Of a DNA stretch of 64,000 bases, positions 28,674-37,986 are shown piece after piece. The notes beneath the pieces were generated by a model. The model did not search any database, was not told the origin of the DNA, and saw nothing but the letters and a program-made list of their open reading frames with translations. This DNA is from Mycobacterium angelicum. Lineage in GTDB: Bacteria > Actinomycetota > Actinomycetes > Mycobacteriales > Mycobacteriaceae. Position 1 is the stretch's first letter. Every line of letters starts with the position of its first letter. Location of the stretch: NCBI RefSeq assembly GCF_002086155.1, contig NZ_MVHE01000008.1:62001-126000 (forward strand). The letters are read 5' to 3'. Made by a program: the position numbers and the translations under genes.

Positions 28674-30092
28674 ATGTCGACGTATACGGAGCTACTGGCG
28701 GCCATCAAAACGGTGCGCGACGCCACGGGTGACCCGAATGCGTGGCAAGCCGGGCTGACACCCATCGAGGTGACCGCCGTGCTCACCCCCGCCACCCGCT
28801 CGGAACAACTGGACGCAATCCTGGCGAAGATCCGCCAACACCATTCGGGCCTGTTCGCCCCGGCCGCCGGATCCGCTCCCCCGCCGCCACCCGGCGCCCC
28901 GCCGCAACGGCAGGAAGGCGAAGCCGCCAAAGCCATTGCTGAGGCCGAAGCTTCGCTGGCGCACCAGAACTCGGCTAGCTCGCAACTCGACCTGCAGGTG
29001 ATCTCGGCCATATTGAATGCCCACCTCAAGACCGTCGAAGGACGCGAAGCGCTGAACAAACTTCAGCAGGAGACCGAGGCCGCGGTACGCACGCGATCGG
29101 ATCTCGACACTCCCGCCGGCGCCCGGGATTTCCAGCGCTTCCTCATCGGCAAGCTGCGCGATATCCGTGAAGTCGTCGCCAACGCCAGCCTCGACGACAC
29201 GTCGAAATCGGCTCTGATGGCGGCGTGGACCTCGTTGTACAACGCCTCGAAAGGGGAACCCGGTGACCGGCCGGCGCCCACGCGGCCGGCCGCAGCGTCA
29301 GCGCGCGAGACGGCCGCCGACCCGGCGGCATTGTCCGACGATTCCTACCTCGATTCGCTGTTGGACGATCCCGGGCTGCTGGCCGACGGGTCACCGGCGC
29401 CGCCGGGCGCCCCGCCCACTGCGGCGGCGATGCCCGGTCTCGGGGCGCTGCCCATGCCGGGCGCCGGAGGCATCCCGAGCTCGGGCTGGGGTGCGCCGGG
29501 CGGACTCCCGCTGTCGGGGATGGGGCGCGGTGCCGACGGCGAATCCGGATTTCCCGACCGTTACGACGACGATTCCAAGAATCTCCAGCCGACGGACCAC
29601 GAACAGGCCGACGAACCGGACGACCAGAAACCCGACGAGCCCGACCACGAGCCCGACCACGAAGAAGCCGACGCGAAGCCCGAATCACCACCGGCCGGCC
29701 CGACGACCGTGACCTTGCCCACCGGCGAAACGGTAACTGCCGCAAGCCCTCAGCTGGCCGCGGCGATCAAGGCCGCGGCCGGCGGAGTGCCGATCGCAGA
29801 AGCCTTCCAGCAGCAGGGAATTGCCATCCCCGCGCCGGGCACGCCGGTCCCCCAGCCCATCGACCCGTCCCGCGTGGCCCCGGGCGATATCGGCATCTTC
29901 ACCGAACGTCACGCGCTCGCCCTCGGCGCCAGCAAAGCCCTGCTGGACGGCCAGATCCAGCACATCGCCGCAGTGACCGGACCCAGCTTTCTAGGCTGGG
30001 AGCATCCGCCCGCGGCGGCCACCGCGACCGCGCCGGCCACCACCGTGGCACCGACGCCAACCCGTCCGGCGGCGACGCCGACCACCTGGTAA
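28674..30092 (+). CDS. DUF4226-containing proline/acidic-rich ESX-associated protein
   Basis: 472 aa. Residues about 1-195 are helical and include the same FQRFL core as the preceding gene. Residues 200-340 are disordered: Pro/Ala/Gly then an Asp/Glu/His-rich run (DEPDDQKPDEPDHEPDHEE). A folded tail (about 345-450) contains TVTLPTGETVTAASPQLAAAI and VAPGDIGIFTERHALALG. The layout resembles the Rv3899c-type protein of the ESX-2 locus, which also pairs a variable N-terminus with a compact C-terminal domain; this is from memory. A large substrate or cell-envelope partner of the secretion system is plausible. No signal peptide. ATG 28674 has a poor ribosome site, so the start is less sure than the frame. 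Confidence 0.7.
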   Translation: MSTYTELLAAIKTVRDATGDPNAWQAGLTPIEVTAVLTPATRSEQLDAILAKIRQHHSGLFAPAAGSAPPPPPGAPPQRQEGEAAKAIAEAEASLAHQNSASSQLDLQVISAILNAHLKTVEGREALNKLQQETEAAVRTRSDLDTPAGARDFQRFLIGKLRDIREVVANASLDDTSKSALMAAWTSLYNASKGEPGDRPAPTRPAAASARETAADPAALSDDSYLDSLLDDPGLLADGSPAPPGAPPTAAAMPGLGALPMPGAGGIPSSGWGAPGGLPLSGMGRGADGESGFPDRYDDDSKNLQPTDHEQADEPDDQKPDEPDHEPDHEEADAKPESPPAGPTTVTLPTGETVTAASPQLAAAIKAAAGGVPIAEAFQQQGIAIPAPGTPVPQPIDPSRVAPGDIGIFTERHALALGASKALLDGQIQHIAAVTGPSFLGWEHPPAAATATAPATTVAPTPTRPAATPTTW

Positions 30093-30140
30093 TAGTGAGG
30101 CCGCCGGCCGCACCGCCGGCGCATGGAGAGGAGACAGCGG

Positions 30141-30458
30141 ATGGCAGACCGCATCCACGTGGTGCCCGCGCACTTGCGTGAGGCCGCTGCTCACCACCAG
30201 CAGACCGCCGAGCAGTTGCGCACGATCCCGTCGTCGCACCCGGCGATCCAGGAAAGCCTGGACTCACTGGGCCCCATCTTCAGCGAGTTGCGCGATGCCG
30301 GCCGTGAACTGCTCGAACTCCGACGGCAGTGCTATGAGCAGCAGGCCGACGACCACGCCGACATCGCGCAGAGTCTTAGGACGTCGGCCACGATGTGGGA
30401 GCAGAACGAGGAAGACGCATCGCGCATCCTCGGAAGCATCCGAAACCAGGACCTATGA
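30141..30458 (+). CDS. EspC/EspF-like type VII secretion target (DUF2580)
   Basis: 105 aa from ATG 30141, with GAGGAG nine bases upstream. It is a helical hairpin of the size of EspC and EspF: VPAHLREAAAHHQQTAEQLRTI, a turn with SHPAIQESLDSLGP, and a second long helix RELLELRRQCYEQQADDHADIAQSL. The end reads TMWEQNEEDASRIL; the usual YxxxD/E export motif has Trp in place of Tyr here. These proteins are co-secreted by ESX systems and polymerise in the case of EspC. It has one Cys (QCYEQQ). It is the only WXG100-scale secretion candidate in this ESX block. Confidence 0.75.
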   Translation: MADRIHVVPAHLREAAAHHQQTAEQLRTIPSSHPAIQESLDSLGPIFSELRDAGRELLELRRQCYEQQADDHADIAQSLRTSATMWEQNEEDASRILGSIRNQDL

Positions 30459-30492
30459 TGGCCTCGCCGGCGATAACGGGTCGCGGGATTTC

Positions 30493-30798
30493 ATGACCGA
30501 GGCCAATCCCGCCTTCGACACGGTTCACCCCAGCGGCCACATCCTGGTCCGGTCCTGCCGGGGTGGATATATGCACAGCGTCGCGTTGAGCGAGGCAGCG
30601 ATGGATACCGACGCCGACATACTGGCGGAAGGCATCTTGCTGACGGCTGACGTGTCCTGCCTGAAGGCCTTGCTAGAAGTGCGCGACGAGATCGTGGCGG
30701 CCGGCCACACCCCATCGGCGGAAGTTCCCACGGCCAACGATCTCGATTCGGCTATTGAGCGGCTACTGGCGCACCAACTTCGCCGGCGCGAGCGCTGA
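30493..30798 (+). CDS. EspH-like / DUF2694 small protein
   Basis: 101 aa from ATG 30493; the same frame is open earlier but overlaps the previous gene without family sequence. The core HPSGHILVRSCRGGYMHSVALSE followed by a helical DADILAEGILLTADVSCLKALLEVRDEI has the YbaB-like beta-beta-alpha layout seen in EspH of ESX-1. EspH helps secretion of EspE/EspF-type substrates, so pairing with the EspC/EspF-like gene 34 bases upstream makes sense. The assignment is by pattern and not by a strong motif. No signal peptide or membrane segment. Confidence 0.65.
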   Translation: MTEANPAFDTVHPSGHILVRSCRGGYMHSVALSEAAMDTDADILAEGILLTADVSCLKALLEVRDEIVAAGHTPSAEVPTANDLDSAIERLLAHQLRRRER

Positions 30799-30802
30799 GA
30801 AA

Positions 30803-30946
30803 CTAGAGCAGCCAGCTCTTGGCGGTCTCTGGATCGGGTGCGATGTCGGTGGGCGGCTCGATCGGGTTGGCGCCGAACAGCTCTCGCGCGCGCGACAGCA
30901 GCCCACGCACCTCGTCGAGTTGCTGCTGCAGCGCGGAATCGGCCAT
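30803..30946 (-). CDS. 47-residue unknown protein antisense within the ESX block
   Basis: A short minus-strand ORF from ATG 30946 to TAG 30803 reads MADSALQQQLDEVRGLLSRA and continues RELFGANPIEPPTDIAPDPE to end in AKSWLL. It fills the gap between the EspH-like gene and the next plus-strand gene almost exactly, has a natural amphipathic helix followed by a Pro-rich tail, and uses codons typical of the genome. It is the only minus-strand gene between 26577 and 43052. I do not recognise a family. It could be a small regulator or chaperone; it is also possible that it is not expressed. Confidence 0.6.
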   Translation of the reverse strand: MADSALQQQLDEVRGLLSRARELFGANPIEPPTDIAPDPETAKSWLL

Positions 30947-31012
30947 GTGCTCACGCTACCTAGGACGTATCAGCCACACAATTCACCGTCTGCGCACCCA
31001 GTAACCGGCCGG

Positions 31013-31027
31013 TACGCTGTGCCGGTG
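31013..31027 (+). promoter_or_regulatory. -10 element for a probable leaderless transcript
   Basis: TACGCT at 31013-31018 fits the actinobacterial TANNNT -10 pattern and lies six bases before GTG 31025. Transcription would begin at the start codon, giving a leaderless mRNA; no ribosome site is visible there. It would also mark an internal promoter in the ESX block, after the antisense gene. Confidence 0.4.
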
Positions 31028-31870
31028 GCGATCTTCGGTCGGAGGACGGCGCGGCAGCGCCTCCGGAGGGCGACCCGAGAATCACTGCTGATTCCCACCT
31101 TCAGCTCTCCCCCCGATTTCACTCCTCGGCTGACGCCTGTCCTCGGCCCTGCCGAACTGCCACCGAATGGCGCCAAGAGCTGCGCCGACCTGGATCAGAC
31201 CCAGGTGATGCCGGCCATCCGGGATGTGGAAGTTCCCGAGCCGCCGCAACCTGCACCGGAATCAGACGACGAGCGGTTGCTGCGGCTGCTGGCGTTCGTG
31301 GCGCGTCAAGAACCCCGGCTGAACTGGGTTGTCGGCGACTGCGCCGACGGCACCACCCTCCTGGCTACCGACCTGGCCCACGGCTGGATCCCGCCGGGCA
31401 TCGCGCTTCCCGAAGGTGTGCGGTTGTTGGCGCCCGGGCAGCGCACCGGCCGCGCCGTGGAGTGGATCGGCGCCGCGACGCGCTGCGCAACCTACGGCCC
31501 AGGCGCCCCGGCCCGATGGCCGGCTGATGGCATCGCGACCAAGCCCGCGGCGCAGCCCTTCGAGTTGCCCGCCGTCGAGGACCTCGGTTGGGAGCTCGCG
31601 ACGGCCACGCATTTGCGTGACGGGCTGCCCAACATGGTGCACGCGATGGCCAAGGTCGCGGCCGCCGGAACCGGTGTGGTGGAAGAGGAAGTCGATCTGC
31701 TGCGCGTACACCTGGATACCGCTCGCTACCAGCTGCTGGCGCAGTATCCCGATGTCGATGCTGCGCAACTGCTCAACTGTATGTTGCTCGCCGCAACCGA
31801 AGGCAGCGTCAGCAACCACGCGACAGCGGCGAACTACCACTTCTCCTGGTTCACCAAACTCGGTCGCTGA
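31025..31870 (+). CDS. EspK C-terminal-like protein (DUF5631 type), ESX-associated
   Basis: 281 aa from GTG 31025. The N-terminus is basic (FGRRTARQRLRRATRES), then a Pro-rich stretch. From about residue 75 the sequence matches what I recall of the EspK C-terminal domain: PRLNWVVGDCADGTTLLATDLAHGWIPPGIALPEGVRLLAPGQRTG, and an all-helical end (VEEEVDLLRVHLDTARYQLL, LLNCMLLAATEGSVSNHA). EspK helps deliver EspB in ESX-1; an equivalent chaperone or adaptor role here is inferred. It lacks the long Pro-rich front of EspK, so it would be a minimal version. Four genes of the block fall between it and the coupled regulator/hydrolase pair. Confidence 0.65.
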   Translation: MAIFGRRTARQRLRRATRESLLIPTFSSPPDFTPRLTPVLGPAELPPNGAKSCADLDQTQVMPAIRDVEVPEPPQPAPESDDERLLRLLAFVARQEPRLNWVVGDCADGTTLLATDLAHGWIPPGIALPEGVRLLAPGQRTGRAVEWIGAATRCATYGPGAPARWPADGIATKPAAQPFELPAVEDLGWELATATHLRDGLPNMVHAMAKVAAAGTGVVEEEVDLLRVHLDTARYQLLAQYPDVDAAQLLNCMLLAATEGSVSNHATAANYHFSWFTKLGR

Positions 31871-31920
31871 GTATGTCCTGTGGATGAATTGACGCTGGTG
31901 GGGACCGTCGACATACTGTC

Positions 31921-32247
31921 ATGGTGTCGGGGTCGGGTCGCCAGGAATTAAGCGACCTCAGCGACCGGGACCTCGTCGAATCGGTTCTTCGTGAACTGAG
32001 CGAAGCGGCTGACAAGTGGGAAGCACTTGTCGCACAGGCCGAGACCGTCACTTACAGCGTCGACATGGGAGATATTCACGCCGTTGCAAATTCGGACGGC
32101 CGCTTGCTCGAGTTGACGCTGCATCCGGACGTGATGACCGGCTACGCCCACAGCGAGCTGGCCGACAGATTGAACCTCGCGATCGCAGCGCTGCGAGAAG
32201 AGGCAGAGGCCGAGAACCAGGCACGGTACGGCGGCCGTTTGCAGTGA
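31921..32247 (+). CDS. YbaB/EbfC-like protein, EspL type
   Basis: 108 aa, with an N-terminal helix (DLSDRDLVESVLRELSEAADKWEALVAQAETVTY), a central beta pair (HAVANSDGRLLELTLHPDVM) and a C-terminal helix (ELADRLNLAIAALREEAEAENQARYG). This is the YbaB fold seen in nucleoid-associated EbfC and in EspL (Rv3880c) of ESX-1. EspL stabilises EspE/EspF/EspH substrates, so an adaptor role within this module is more likely than DNA binding, but both are open. It is followed 54 bases later by eccB. Confidence 0.7.
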   Translation: MVSGSGRQELSDLSDRDLVESVLRELSEAADKWEALVAQAETVTYSVDMGDIHAVANSDGRLLELTLHPDVMTGYAHSELADRLNLAIAALREEAEAENQARYGGRLQ

Positions 32248-32301
32248 CATCGGTGCCGGTACGACAGACGGATTCGTATCGGCGCCGGAAGGAGAATGCC
32301 T

Positions 32302-33810
32302 GTGCCACTCAATCTGTCCAACCGGGACCAGAATTCGGGGCATCTGTTCTACAACCGGCGGCTACGTGCTGCAATCACCCGGTTTTCGGTGCGGATGAAG
32401 CACGACGACCGCAAACAGCAAGCGGCGGTGGCACTCTCGATCGTCATCGTGGTGATCGGCATCGGCTGGATGGCGCTGCTGCACGTGATGAAGCCCGCTG
32501 GTTTGATCGGGCAGTCGGCCATCATCGGCAACCGGGACACCGGTGCCATGTACGCAAAGATCAACGGGCGCCTCTATCCCGCACTCAATCTCACCTCCGC
32601 GCGACTGGCCGTGGGCAATGCAGCGAGCCCGGCCTGGGTAACGGCCGGCGAAATCGCCAAGTACCCGACCGGCCCGATCGTCGGCATCCCCGGGGTGCCG
32701 GACAGCCTGCCGGTCACTGCCGGCGCCGTATCGGCATGGTCGGTTTGCGACACCGCGCAAACCGGGGGAGCCACCCGGGGCGGCGGAACTACTCCGGTGG
32801 TAACCGCGATTGCGGGACAACTCTCGCCGCTGGGCCGGGCTGCGGCCATGGGCCCCAAACAAGCAATTCTGGTCACCCACAAGGGCGCAACGTATGTGAT
32901 CTGGGGCGGGCAACGGTCCCGCATCGACCCGACCGACCGCTCGGTGACGTTCAATCTCGGGCTCGACCCCGGGGTGACCTACCCCATCGAGATCTCCAAC
33001 GCGCTGTTCGACGCGATGCCCTCCACCGAACCCATTGTGCTGCCCGCAATTCCGGAGTCCGGCACACCATCACAATGGCTGCCCGGCGCCAAGGTGGGCA
33101 GTGTGTTGGAGTCCCGCGATGCCAACGGCGCCGTCAACGGCTTCTACGTGCTGCTGCCCGGCGGTATGCAGAAGATCAGCAGCTTCGTCGCAGACCTGTT
33201 GCGTACCGGCGACTCTCAGGGCTCGACAACGCCGACGCTGATAGCCCCGGACAAGCTCGTTCACATACCGGTCGTCGACGTGATCGACGTCGATTACTAT
33301 CCATCCGGCAAGCTGGAATTCGTTGACACGGCGGCCAATCCGGTGACCTGTGTCGGGTGGGAGAAGCAGGCCAGCGACCCCCAGGCCCGGACCACCGTAT
33401 TCACCGGCCGCGGCCTGCCGGTTCCGATCGGCATGGATTCGCGGTTGGTGCAATTGGTTCGGGACGACCGCAATCCCGACTCTACCGAAGCCCATCAGAC
33501 CCTGATCCTGCCCGGAGCGGCCAATTTCATCGCGACGACGAGTGGTGTGGCCACCGCCCAGAGCCGGGAAAGTCTGTATTGGCTTTCACCGCAAGGTGTT
33601 CGGTACGGCATCCAGTCGGACCAGCAGACCCTGCGGGCACTGGGACTGGATCCGAGTTTCGCGGTCCAAGCACCGTGGCCAATCGTGCGTACCTTCGCGC
33701 CCGGTCCCGCCATCAGCCGCGACGCCGCTCTGGTCGCGCGCGACGTCGTCCCGGCGGGCGGTGTCGTCGCGCCCATTCCCGATTCCAACCAGACCAACGG
33801 CGGGGGTTAG
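32302..33810 (+). CDS. eccB: EccB, ESX membrane core ATPase-associated component
   Basis: 502 aa from GTG 32302, seven bases after GGAG; ATG 32296 is too close to that site. The N-terminus LNLSNRDQNSGHLFYNRRLR and the following basic stretch FSVRMKHDDRKQQ are diagnostic of EccB, and a single helix follows (VALSIVIVVIGIGWMALL). The large remainder is the periplasmic repeat domain, with paired Cys in VCDTAQ and VTCVGWEK. The N-terminal sequence looks closest to EccB2 of ESX-2 from memory. EccB forms the periplasmic ring of the ESX membrane complex with EccC, EccD and EccE. The gene is intact, with no sign of decay. Confidence 0.92.
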   Translation: MPLNLSNRDQNSGHLFYNRRLRAAITRFSVRMKHDDRKQQAAVALSIVIVVIGIGWMALLHVMKPAGLIGQSAIIGNRDTGAMYAKINGRLYPALNLTSARLAVGNAASPAWVTAGEIAKYPTGPIVGIPGVPDSLPVTAGAVSAWSVCDTAQTGGATRGGGTTPVVTAIAGQLSPLGRAAAMGPKQAILVTHKGATYVIWGGQRSRIDPTDRSVTFNLGLDPGVTYPIEISNALFDAMPSTEPIVLPAIPESGTPSQWLPGAKVGSVLESRDANGAVNGFYVLLPGGMQKISSFVADLLRTGDSQGSTTPTLIAPDKLVHIPVVDVIDVDYYPSGKLEFVDTAANPVTCVGWEKQASDPQARTTVFTGRGLPVPIGMDSRLVQLVRDDRNPDSTEAHQTLILPGAANFIATTSGVATAQSRESLYWLSPQGVRYGIQSDQQTLRALGLDPSFAVQAPWPIVRTFAPGPAISRDAALVARDVVPAGGVVAPIPDSNQTNGGG

Positions 33811-33812
33811 AC

Positions 33813-36800
33813 ATGTCGAAACGTGGCTTCGTTCGCGGCAAGCGCAAGCCGCCGCCGGACGTTCCGCCGGTGCGCGTGGCGGTCACCGCGCCGCTGGCAT
33901 TGCCGGAGCGGGAACCGCGCAACATCATGCTGATGATCGCACTTCCGGCGCTGCTGATCGGGATCGTCGGCACCCTGGTGGTGATGTACGCATCGGGTAT
34001 CCGGTCGCTGCAGTCGGGGTTTTTTCCGATGGTCGGTCTGGTCGGTTTCGGGACGTTGATGTTCGGCGGCCGGTTCGGCCGTGGGCGCCGGATCAGTTGG
34101 GGCGAACAGGAAAAGCAGCGCCGCAGCTATCTGCGCCAGCTCGACGAGGACCGCGACGAGGTCCAGCGCGCCGCCCAGGAACAGCGGCGCAGCCAGCTGT
34201 ACGTGCACGGTGACCCGCAGCAGCTCGACACCGTGATCGGTGGCCCGCGAATGTGGGAACGGCGCGCCACGGATTCGGACTTTCTCGACGTCCGCCTCGG
34301 GATCGGGGTGCAGCAGGCCAGTGAGTCCGCGGTCACCCTGCAGTGGCCTGACGTTCCGGTCGGCGAAGAACTCGAACCGGTGACCGGTGGTGCGCTAAGG
34401 GATTTCATCCTCGAGCAGAGCAAGATTCGCGGGATCGGCAAGGTGCTCAGCCTGCGGTCCAAACCCGGCTTCAGTTTCATCGGCGAGGATCCGGGCGAAC
34501 TGCATGCCCTGGCCCGTTCGATCCTGTGCTCGCTCGCGGTGTATCACAGCCCCAACGACGTCAAGCTGATGGTCGTCACCCGCCATCCCGAGCTGTGGTC
34601 GTGGTTGGTGTGGCTGCCGCACAACCAGCACGACGAGATGTTCGATGCGTGCGGGCTGCGCCGGCTGGTGTTCGCCTCCCCCACGGAACTGGAGGACGCG
34701 CTCGACGCCGAACTGCACCGCAAGGGCCGCGGCCCATGGACGCCGCCGGTCGGCGGGAGTCCCACGTCGATGCCGTCGCCGATCGAGACGTCCACCGGGT
34801 TGATGCTGGGCCCGCACTGGGTCATCGTCGACGACAACGTGGGTACGCCCGAACAGTGGGAAGGCGTGACCGGACAGAAGGGCATGACCGGTATCACGGT
34901 GTTGCGGTTGGCAACTCGCGTCGGTGTGGGTGTCGGGTTCGCCGACGACACCCAGCGCTTCACGCTGCGCGAAGGCCGGTTGATGCACCGCGACACGTTC
35001 TACGCGGTGGCCGATATGCTCGCCGACAGCACCGCCAACCGCTATGCGCGGGCGCTGGCCCGCTGGTCGCCGATGAGCGCCGGAGAGCTGTCCGAAACCG
35101 ACAGCCAGGGCGGGGAACTGCTGCGGGCGCTGGGCATCGCCGACCCGCGGGAACTCGACGTCGACAGGCTGTGGGGCGAAAGCCGCGGCCGGGGCGACCC
35201 GAAATGGGCGATGGTTCCCGTCGGCGTCAGACAGGGCGGCGAGCTGCAATATATCATCCTGCGCGCCAAGGATTTTGGTGGCTACGGCTTCCACTCCGTG
35301 GTGATCGGCACGTCGGGCTCCGGCAAATCCGAGTACTTCTTGTCGTTGTGCAGCGGTATCGCGCTGACGCATTCGCCGGAGACCTTTATCGTGATCTTCG
35401 TCGACATGAAGTTCGAATCGGCCGCCCAGGATCTGCAGGGTTTTCCGCATGTCGCGGCCTCCCTGTCCAACCTCGGCAAGGACGACCGTCACCTCGCCGA
35501 GCGGATGCGCAAAGCCATCAACGGCGAGATCGCCAGGCGCTACCGACTTTTCAAGAATGCCGGAGCCCGCGACGCCAATGAATACGAGGAGATGCGGCTG
35601 GCCGGGCGCGATCTGGAGCCGGTGCCCATCCTGCTGGTGATCATCGATGAGTACCTCGAGTTGTTCATCCACCACCCGGAGTGGATAGATCTGGTGATCC
35701 ACATCGGCCAGGAGGGCCGCGGGTGCAACGTCTTCTTCACCCTCGGCGGCCAGCGACTGGATTTGTCGTCGTTGAGCAAGGCGAAGAGCAACATCGCTTT
35801 TCGGGTGGCGCTGCGGGCCGAGACCGCAGAAGACTCTCGTGATGTCATCGGCAGCGACGCCGCGCTGCATCTGCCGTCGAAGGAGAACGGCTACGGGTTG
35901 CTGAAAGTCGGTCCGCGCGACCTGGATCAGTTCCGCTGCTTCTACGTCTCGGCACCCTTCGTCGTGCCGAAGCGGGTGGTGGACGTGAACAAGACTGTGG
36001 CCGTGAGCTTTTCCCAGCCGCGCGCATACACCTGGGCCTACCAGCCGCTCAGCGATGCTGACAGTGCGGCGCTGGCCACGGCTGACGAACCCGAAGAGCC
36101 CGACGAGTTCCTCTTCCATTCCGACGGCTTCCGCAAGAAGAAACTCGTCGACGTCATCCGGGACTCGCTGCTGTCGCACCCCGCGCGGCCGCCGCACCAA
36201 ATCTGGCTTCCCCCTTTGGAAGTCAGCGAGCCGATCGACATGTTGGTGGCCCGCTGGCGTGGTAAACCATGGGACGTCGACTACGGCAACAACCCTGGCC
36301 TGGTTCTTCCGGTGGGGATCGTGGACATTCCCGAGGACCACACCCAGCGAGTGCACGCGCTTGACGCCGAGATGGACAACATCATGGTGGTTGCCACCGC
36401 GCAGCGCGGCAAGTCCGCCACGTTGATGACGTTGATGACCGCCGCGGCACTGATGTACCGGCCCGAACGAGTGACGTTCTTCTGTGTGGGGGCGTCGTTG
36501 TATCCGGTTGAAGGGCTGCCGCACGTGGCCTCGGTGGTGAGCCCGACCGACAGCGAGGGAGTGTCCCGAACCATCGCCTCGATCGAGGGATTGATCCTGG
36601 CGCGCGAGGCCTCGTTCAAGAGGTACCAAATCGACATCTCCGAATTTCGGGAACGACGGTTCGGGGGCGACGGTGTGGACGGGCCTGCGGGCACCGACCC
36701 CGATGACAAGTTCGGTGATGTCTTCCTGGTAATCGACAACTTCAGCGACCTCTACGACAAGGACGCCGCAATGGGCGAGCGGGCGATCGCGATCGCCCGC

Positions 36801-37904
36801 CAGGGCCTGTCGTACGGGGTGCACATCATGACCAGCGCCACCGCCTGGCTGGTGGGCCAGAAGCAGCAGCTGGTCAACGTGTCCAACGCCCGGATCCAGC
36901 TGCGGTTGAGCAACCCCGACGAAACGCAGATGGGTGAAGGTTTCGAGCGCAAGAAGGCCGCCCGCAACACGCTGGACCGGCCCGGTTTCGGGGTGACCCG
37001 CGACGGCTTCGAGCTGCTGGTCGGGGTGCCCGAGATCATCGACGAGACCGGTGAACGAGTGGCGACGCGCGACGTCGGTCCGCGAATCGCCGGGCTGACC
37101 GGCGCCGGACGGTTGGAAAGCCTGGCCCGGTTGCCGGGGCGGGTCCAGCTCAGCGAGGTGATGACCGCGTTCGCAGACACCGCCGAAGCTGCCGACCCGT
37201 TGAACCTGCCCTTCGGGATCGGCGAAACGGCATTGCAACCCGCGGTGCTGCCGACCCGAGCCGTGCCGAACATGCTGATCGTTGGCCGCCAATTATGCGG
37301 GAAGACAACGACTTTGGCCGTTTTCGGCCGGGCGATCATCAGCCGGTTCACGCCCGAACAGGCCCAGATCACCATCATCGATCCCAAGACTTCGCTGATC
37401 GGAAAAATTCAGGGCGACCATGTGCGGGCGTACGCCTACACCGCCGACGACATCGACGCGGTAATCGGCGAATTGGCCCAGATCCTGCGTGATCGCCTTC
37501 CTCCGTCGGGGCTGAGCCAGGAAGAGCTGCTCAACCGCAGCAACTGGGACGGCCCGCACCACTTCATCCTGATCGACGACGAACAGGAGCTGCGCCCGCA
37601 CGGTGTGGTCGGCAAGGGTGCGGCGACGGCGCCGCTGTGGGGCCTGATCGAGCGCGGGCGCGAGATCGGTCTGCACGTCATCGCTACGCGCCTGCCCGGC
37701 AACTGGGCGGGCGTGTCGGTGACCAACCCGTTCCTGCAGAAGATGACGGGCTCTCGGGCGCCGACGTTGTTCATGGACAACGACCCGGCCGTGGTCAAGG
37801 TGTTCGGTAGGACCAGCGCCCAGCAACTGCCGCCCGGGCGCGGGTTGTTGGTCACCACAGATGGAGTGATGGAAGGGGTGCTGGTAGGAGACCCGGAAAC
37901 CTGA
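33813..37904 (+). CDS. eccC: EccC, fused FtsK/SpoIIIE-type ESX motor ATPase
   Basis: 1363 aa from ATG 33813, three bases after the eccB stop. An N-terminal hairpin of two helices (about residues 33-85; NIMLMIALPALLIGIVGTLVVM and the second after it) is followed by the DUF domain and three FtsK-like ATPase domains. Walker A: GTSGSGKSEYF with Lys505 (intact), ATAQRGKSATL with Lys867 and VGRQLCGKTTTL with Lys1164 (degenerate, as in other EccC proteins). Walker B: LLVIIDEYLEL, VFLVIDNFSDLY and HFILIDDEQEL. EccCa and EccCb are one chain, as in ESX-2 to ESX-5, unlike split ESX-1. It should recognise substrate tails and drive export. All motifs are complete. Confidence 0.93.
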   Translation: MSKRGFVRGKRKPPPDVPPVRVAVTAPLALPEREPRNIMLMIALPALLIGIVGTLVVMYASGIRSLQSGFFPMVGLVGFGTLMFGGRFGRGRRISWGEQEKQRRSYLRQLDEDRDEVQRAAQEQRRSQLYVHGDPQQLDTVIGGPRMWERRATDSDFLDVRLGIGVQQASESAVTLQWPDVPVGEELEPVTGGALRDFILEQSKIRGIGKVLSLRSKPGFSFIGEDPGELHALARSILCSLAVYHSPNDVKLMVVTRHPELWSWLVWLPHNQHDEMFDACGLRRLVFASPTELEDALDAELHRKGRGPWTPPVGGSPTSMPSPIETSTGLMLGPHWVIVDDNVGTPEQWEGVTGQKGMTGITVLRLATRVGVGVGFADDTQRFTLREGRLMHRDTFYAVADMLADSTANRYARALARWSPMSAGELSETDSQGGELLRALGIADPRELDVDRLWGESRGRGDPKWAMVPVGVRQGGELQYIILRAKDFGGYGFHSVVIGTSGSGKSEYFLSLCSGIALTHSPETFIVIFVDMKFESAAQDLQGFPHVAASLSNLGKDDRHLAERMRKAINGEIARRYRLFKNAGARDANEYEEMRLAGRDLEPVPILLVIIDEYLELFIHHPEWIDLVIHIGQEGRGCNVFFTLGGQRLDLSSLSKAKSNIAFRVALRAETAEDSRDVIGSDAALHLPSKENGYGLLKVGPRDLDQFRCFYVSAPFVVPKRVVDVNKTVAVSFSQPRAYTWAYQPLSDADSAALATADEPEEPDEFLFHSDGFRKKKLVDVIRDSLLSHPARPPHQIWLPPLEVSEPIDMLVARWRGKPWDVDYGNNPGLVLPVGIVDIPEDHTQRVHALDAEMDNIMVVATAQRGKSATLMTLMTAAALMYRPERVTFFCVGASLYPVEGLPHVASVVSPTDSEGVSRTIASIEGLILAREASFKRYQIDISEFRERRFGGDGVDGPAGTDPDDKFGDVFLVIDNFSDLYDKDAAMGERAIAIARQGLSYGVHIMTSATAWLVGQKQQLVNVSNARIQLRLSNPDETQMGEGFERKKAARNTLDRPGFGVTRDGFELLVGVPEIIDETGERVATRDVGPRIAGLTGAGRLESLARLPGRVQLSEVMTAFADTAEAADPLNLPFGIGETALQPAVLPTRAVPNMLIVGRQLCGKTTTLAVFGRAIISRFTPEQAQITIIDPKTSLIGKIQGDHVRAYAYTADDIDAVIGELAQILRDRLPPSGLSQEELLNRSNWDGPHHFILIDDEQELRPHGVVGKGAATAPLWGLIERGREIGLHVIATRLPGNWAGVSVTNPFLQKMTGSRAPTLFMDNDPAVVKVFGRTSAQQLPPGRGLLVTTDGVMEGVLVGDPET

Positions 37905-37986
37905 ATCGACAGCCGGCGTGACCGACCTTAAACTCAGACCGCTCCGCTAGGGCGGGCAATTTGTGCGATTGGATATGGAGGCAAGT

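Noticed and set aside
34395-37292. 965-aa open frame antisense to eccC
   Set aside because: Low-complexity His/Gln/Arg-rich sequence with no motif, a mirror of the strong codon bias of eccC.
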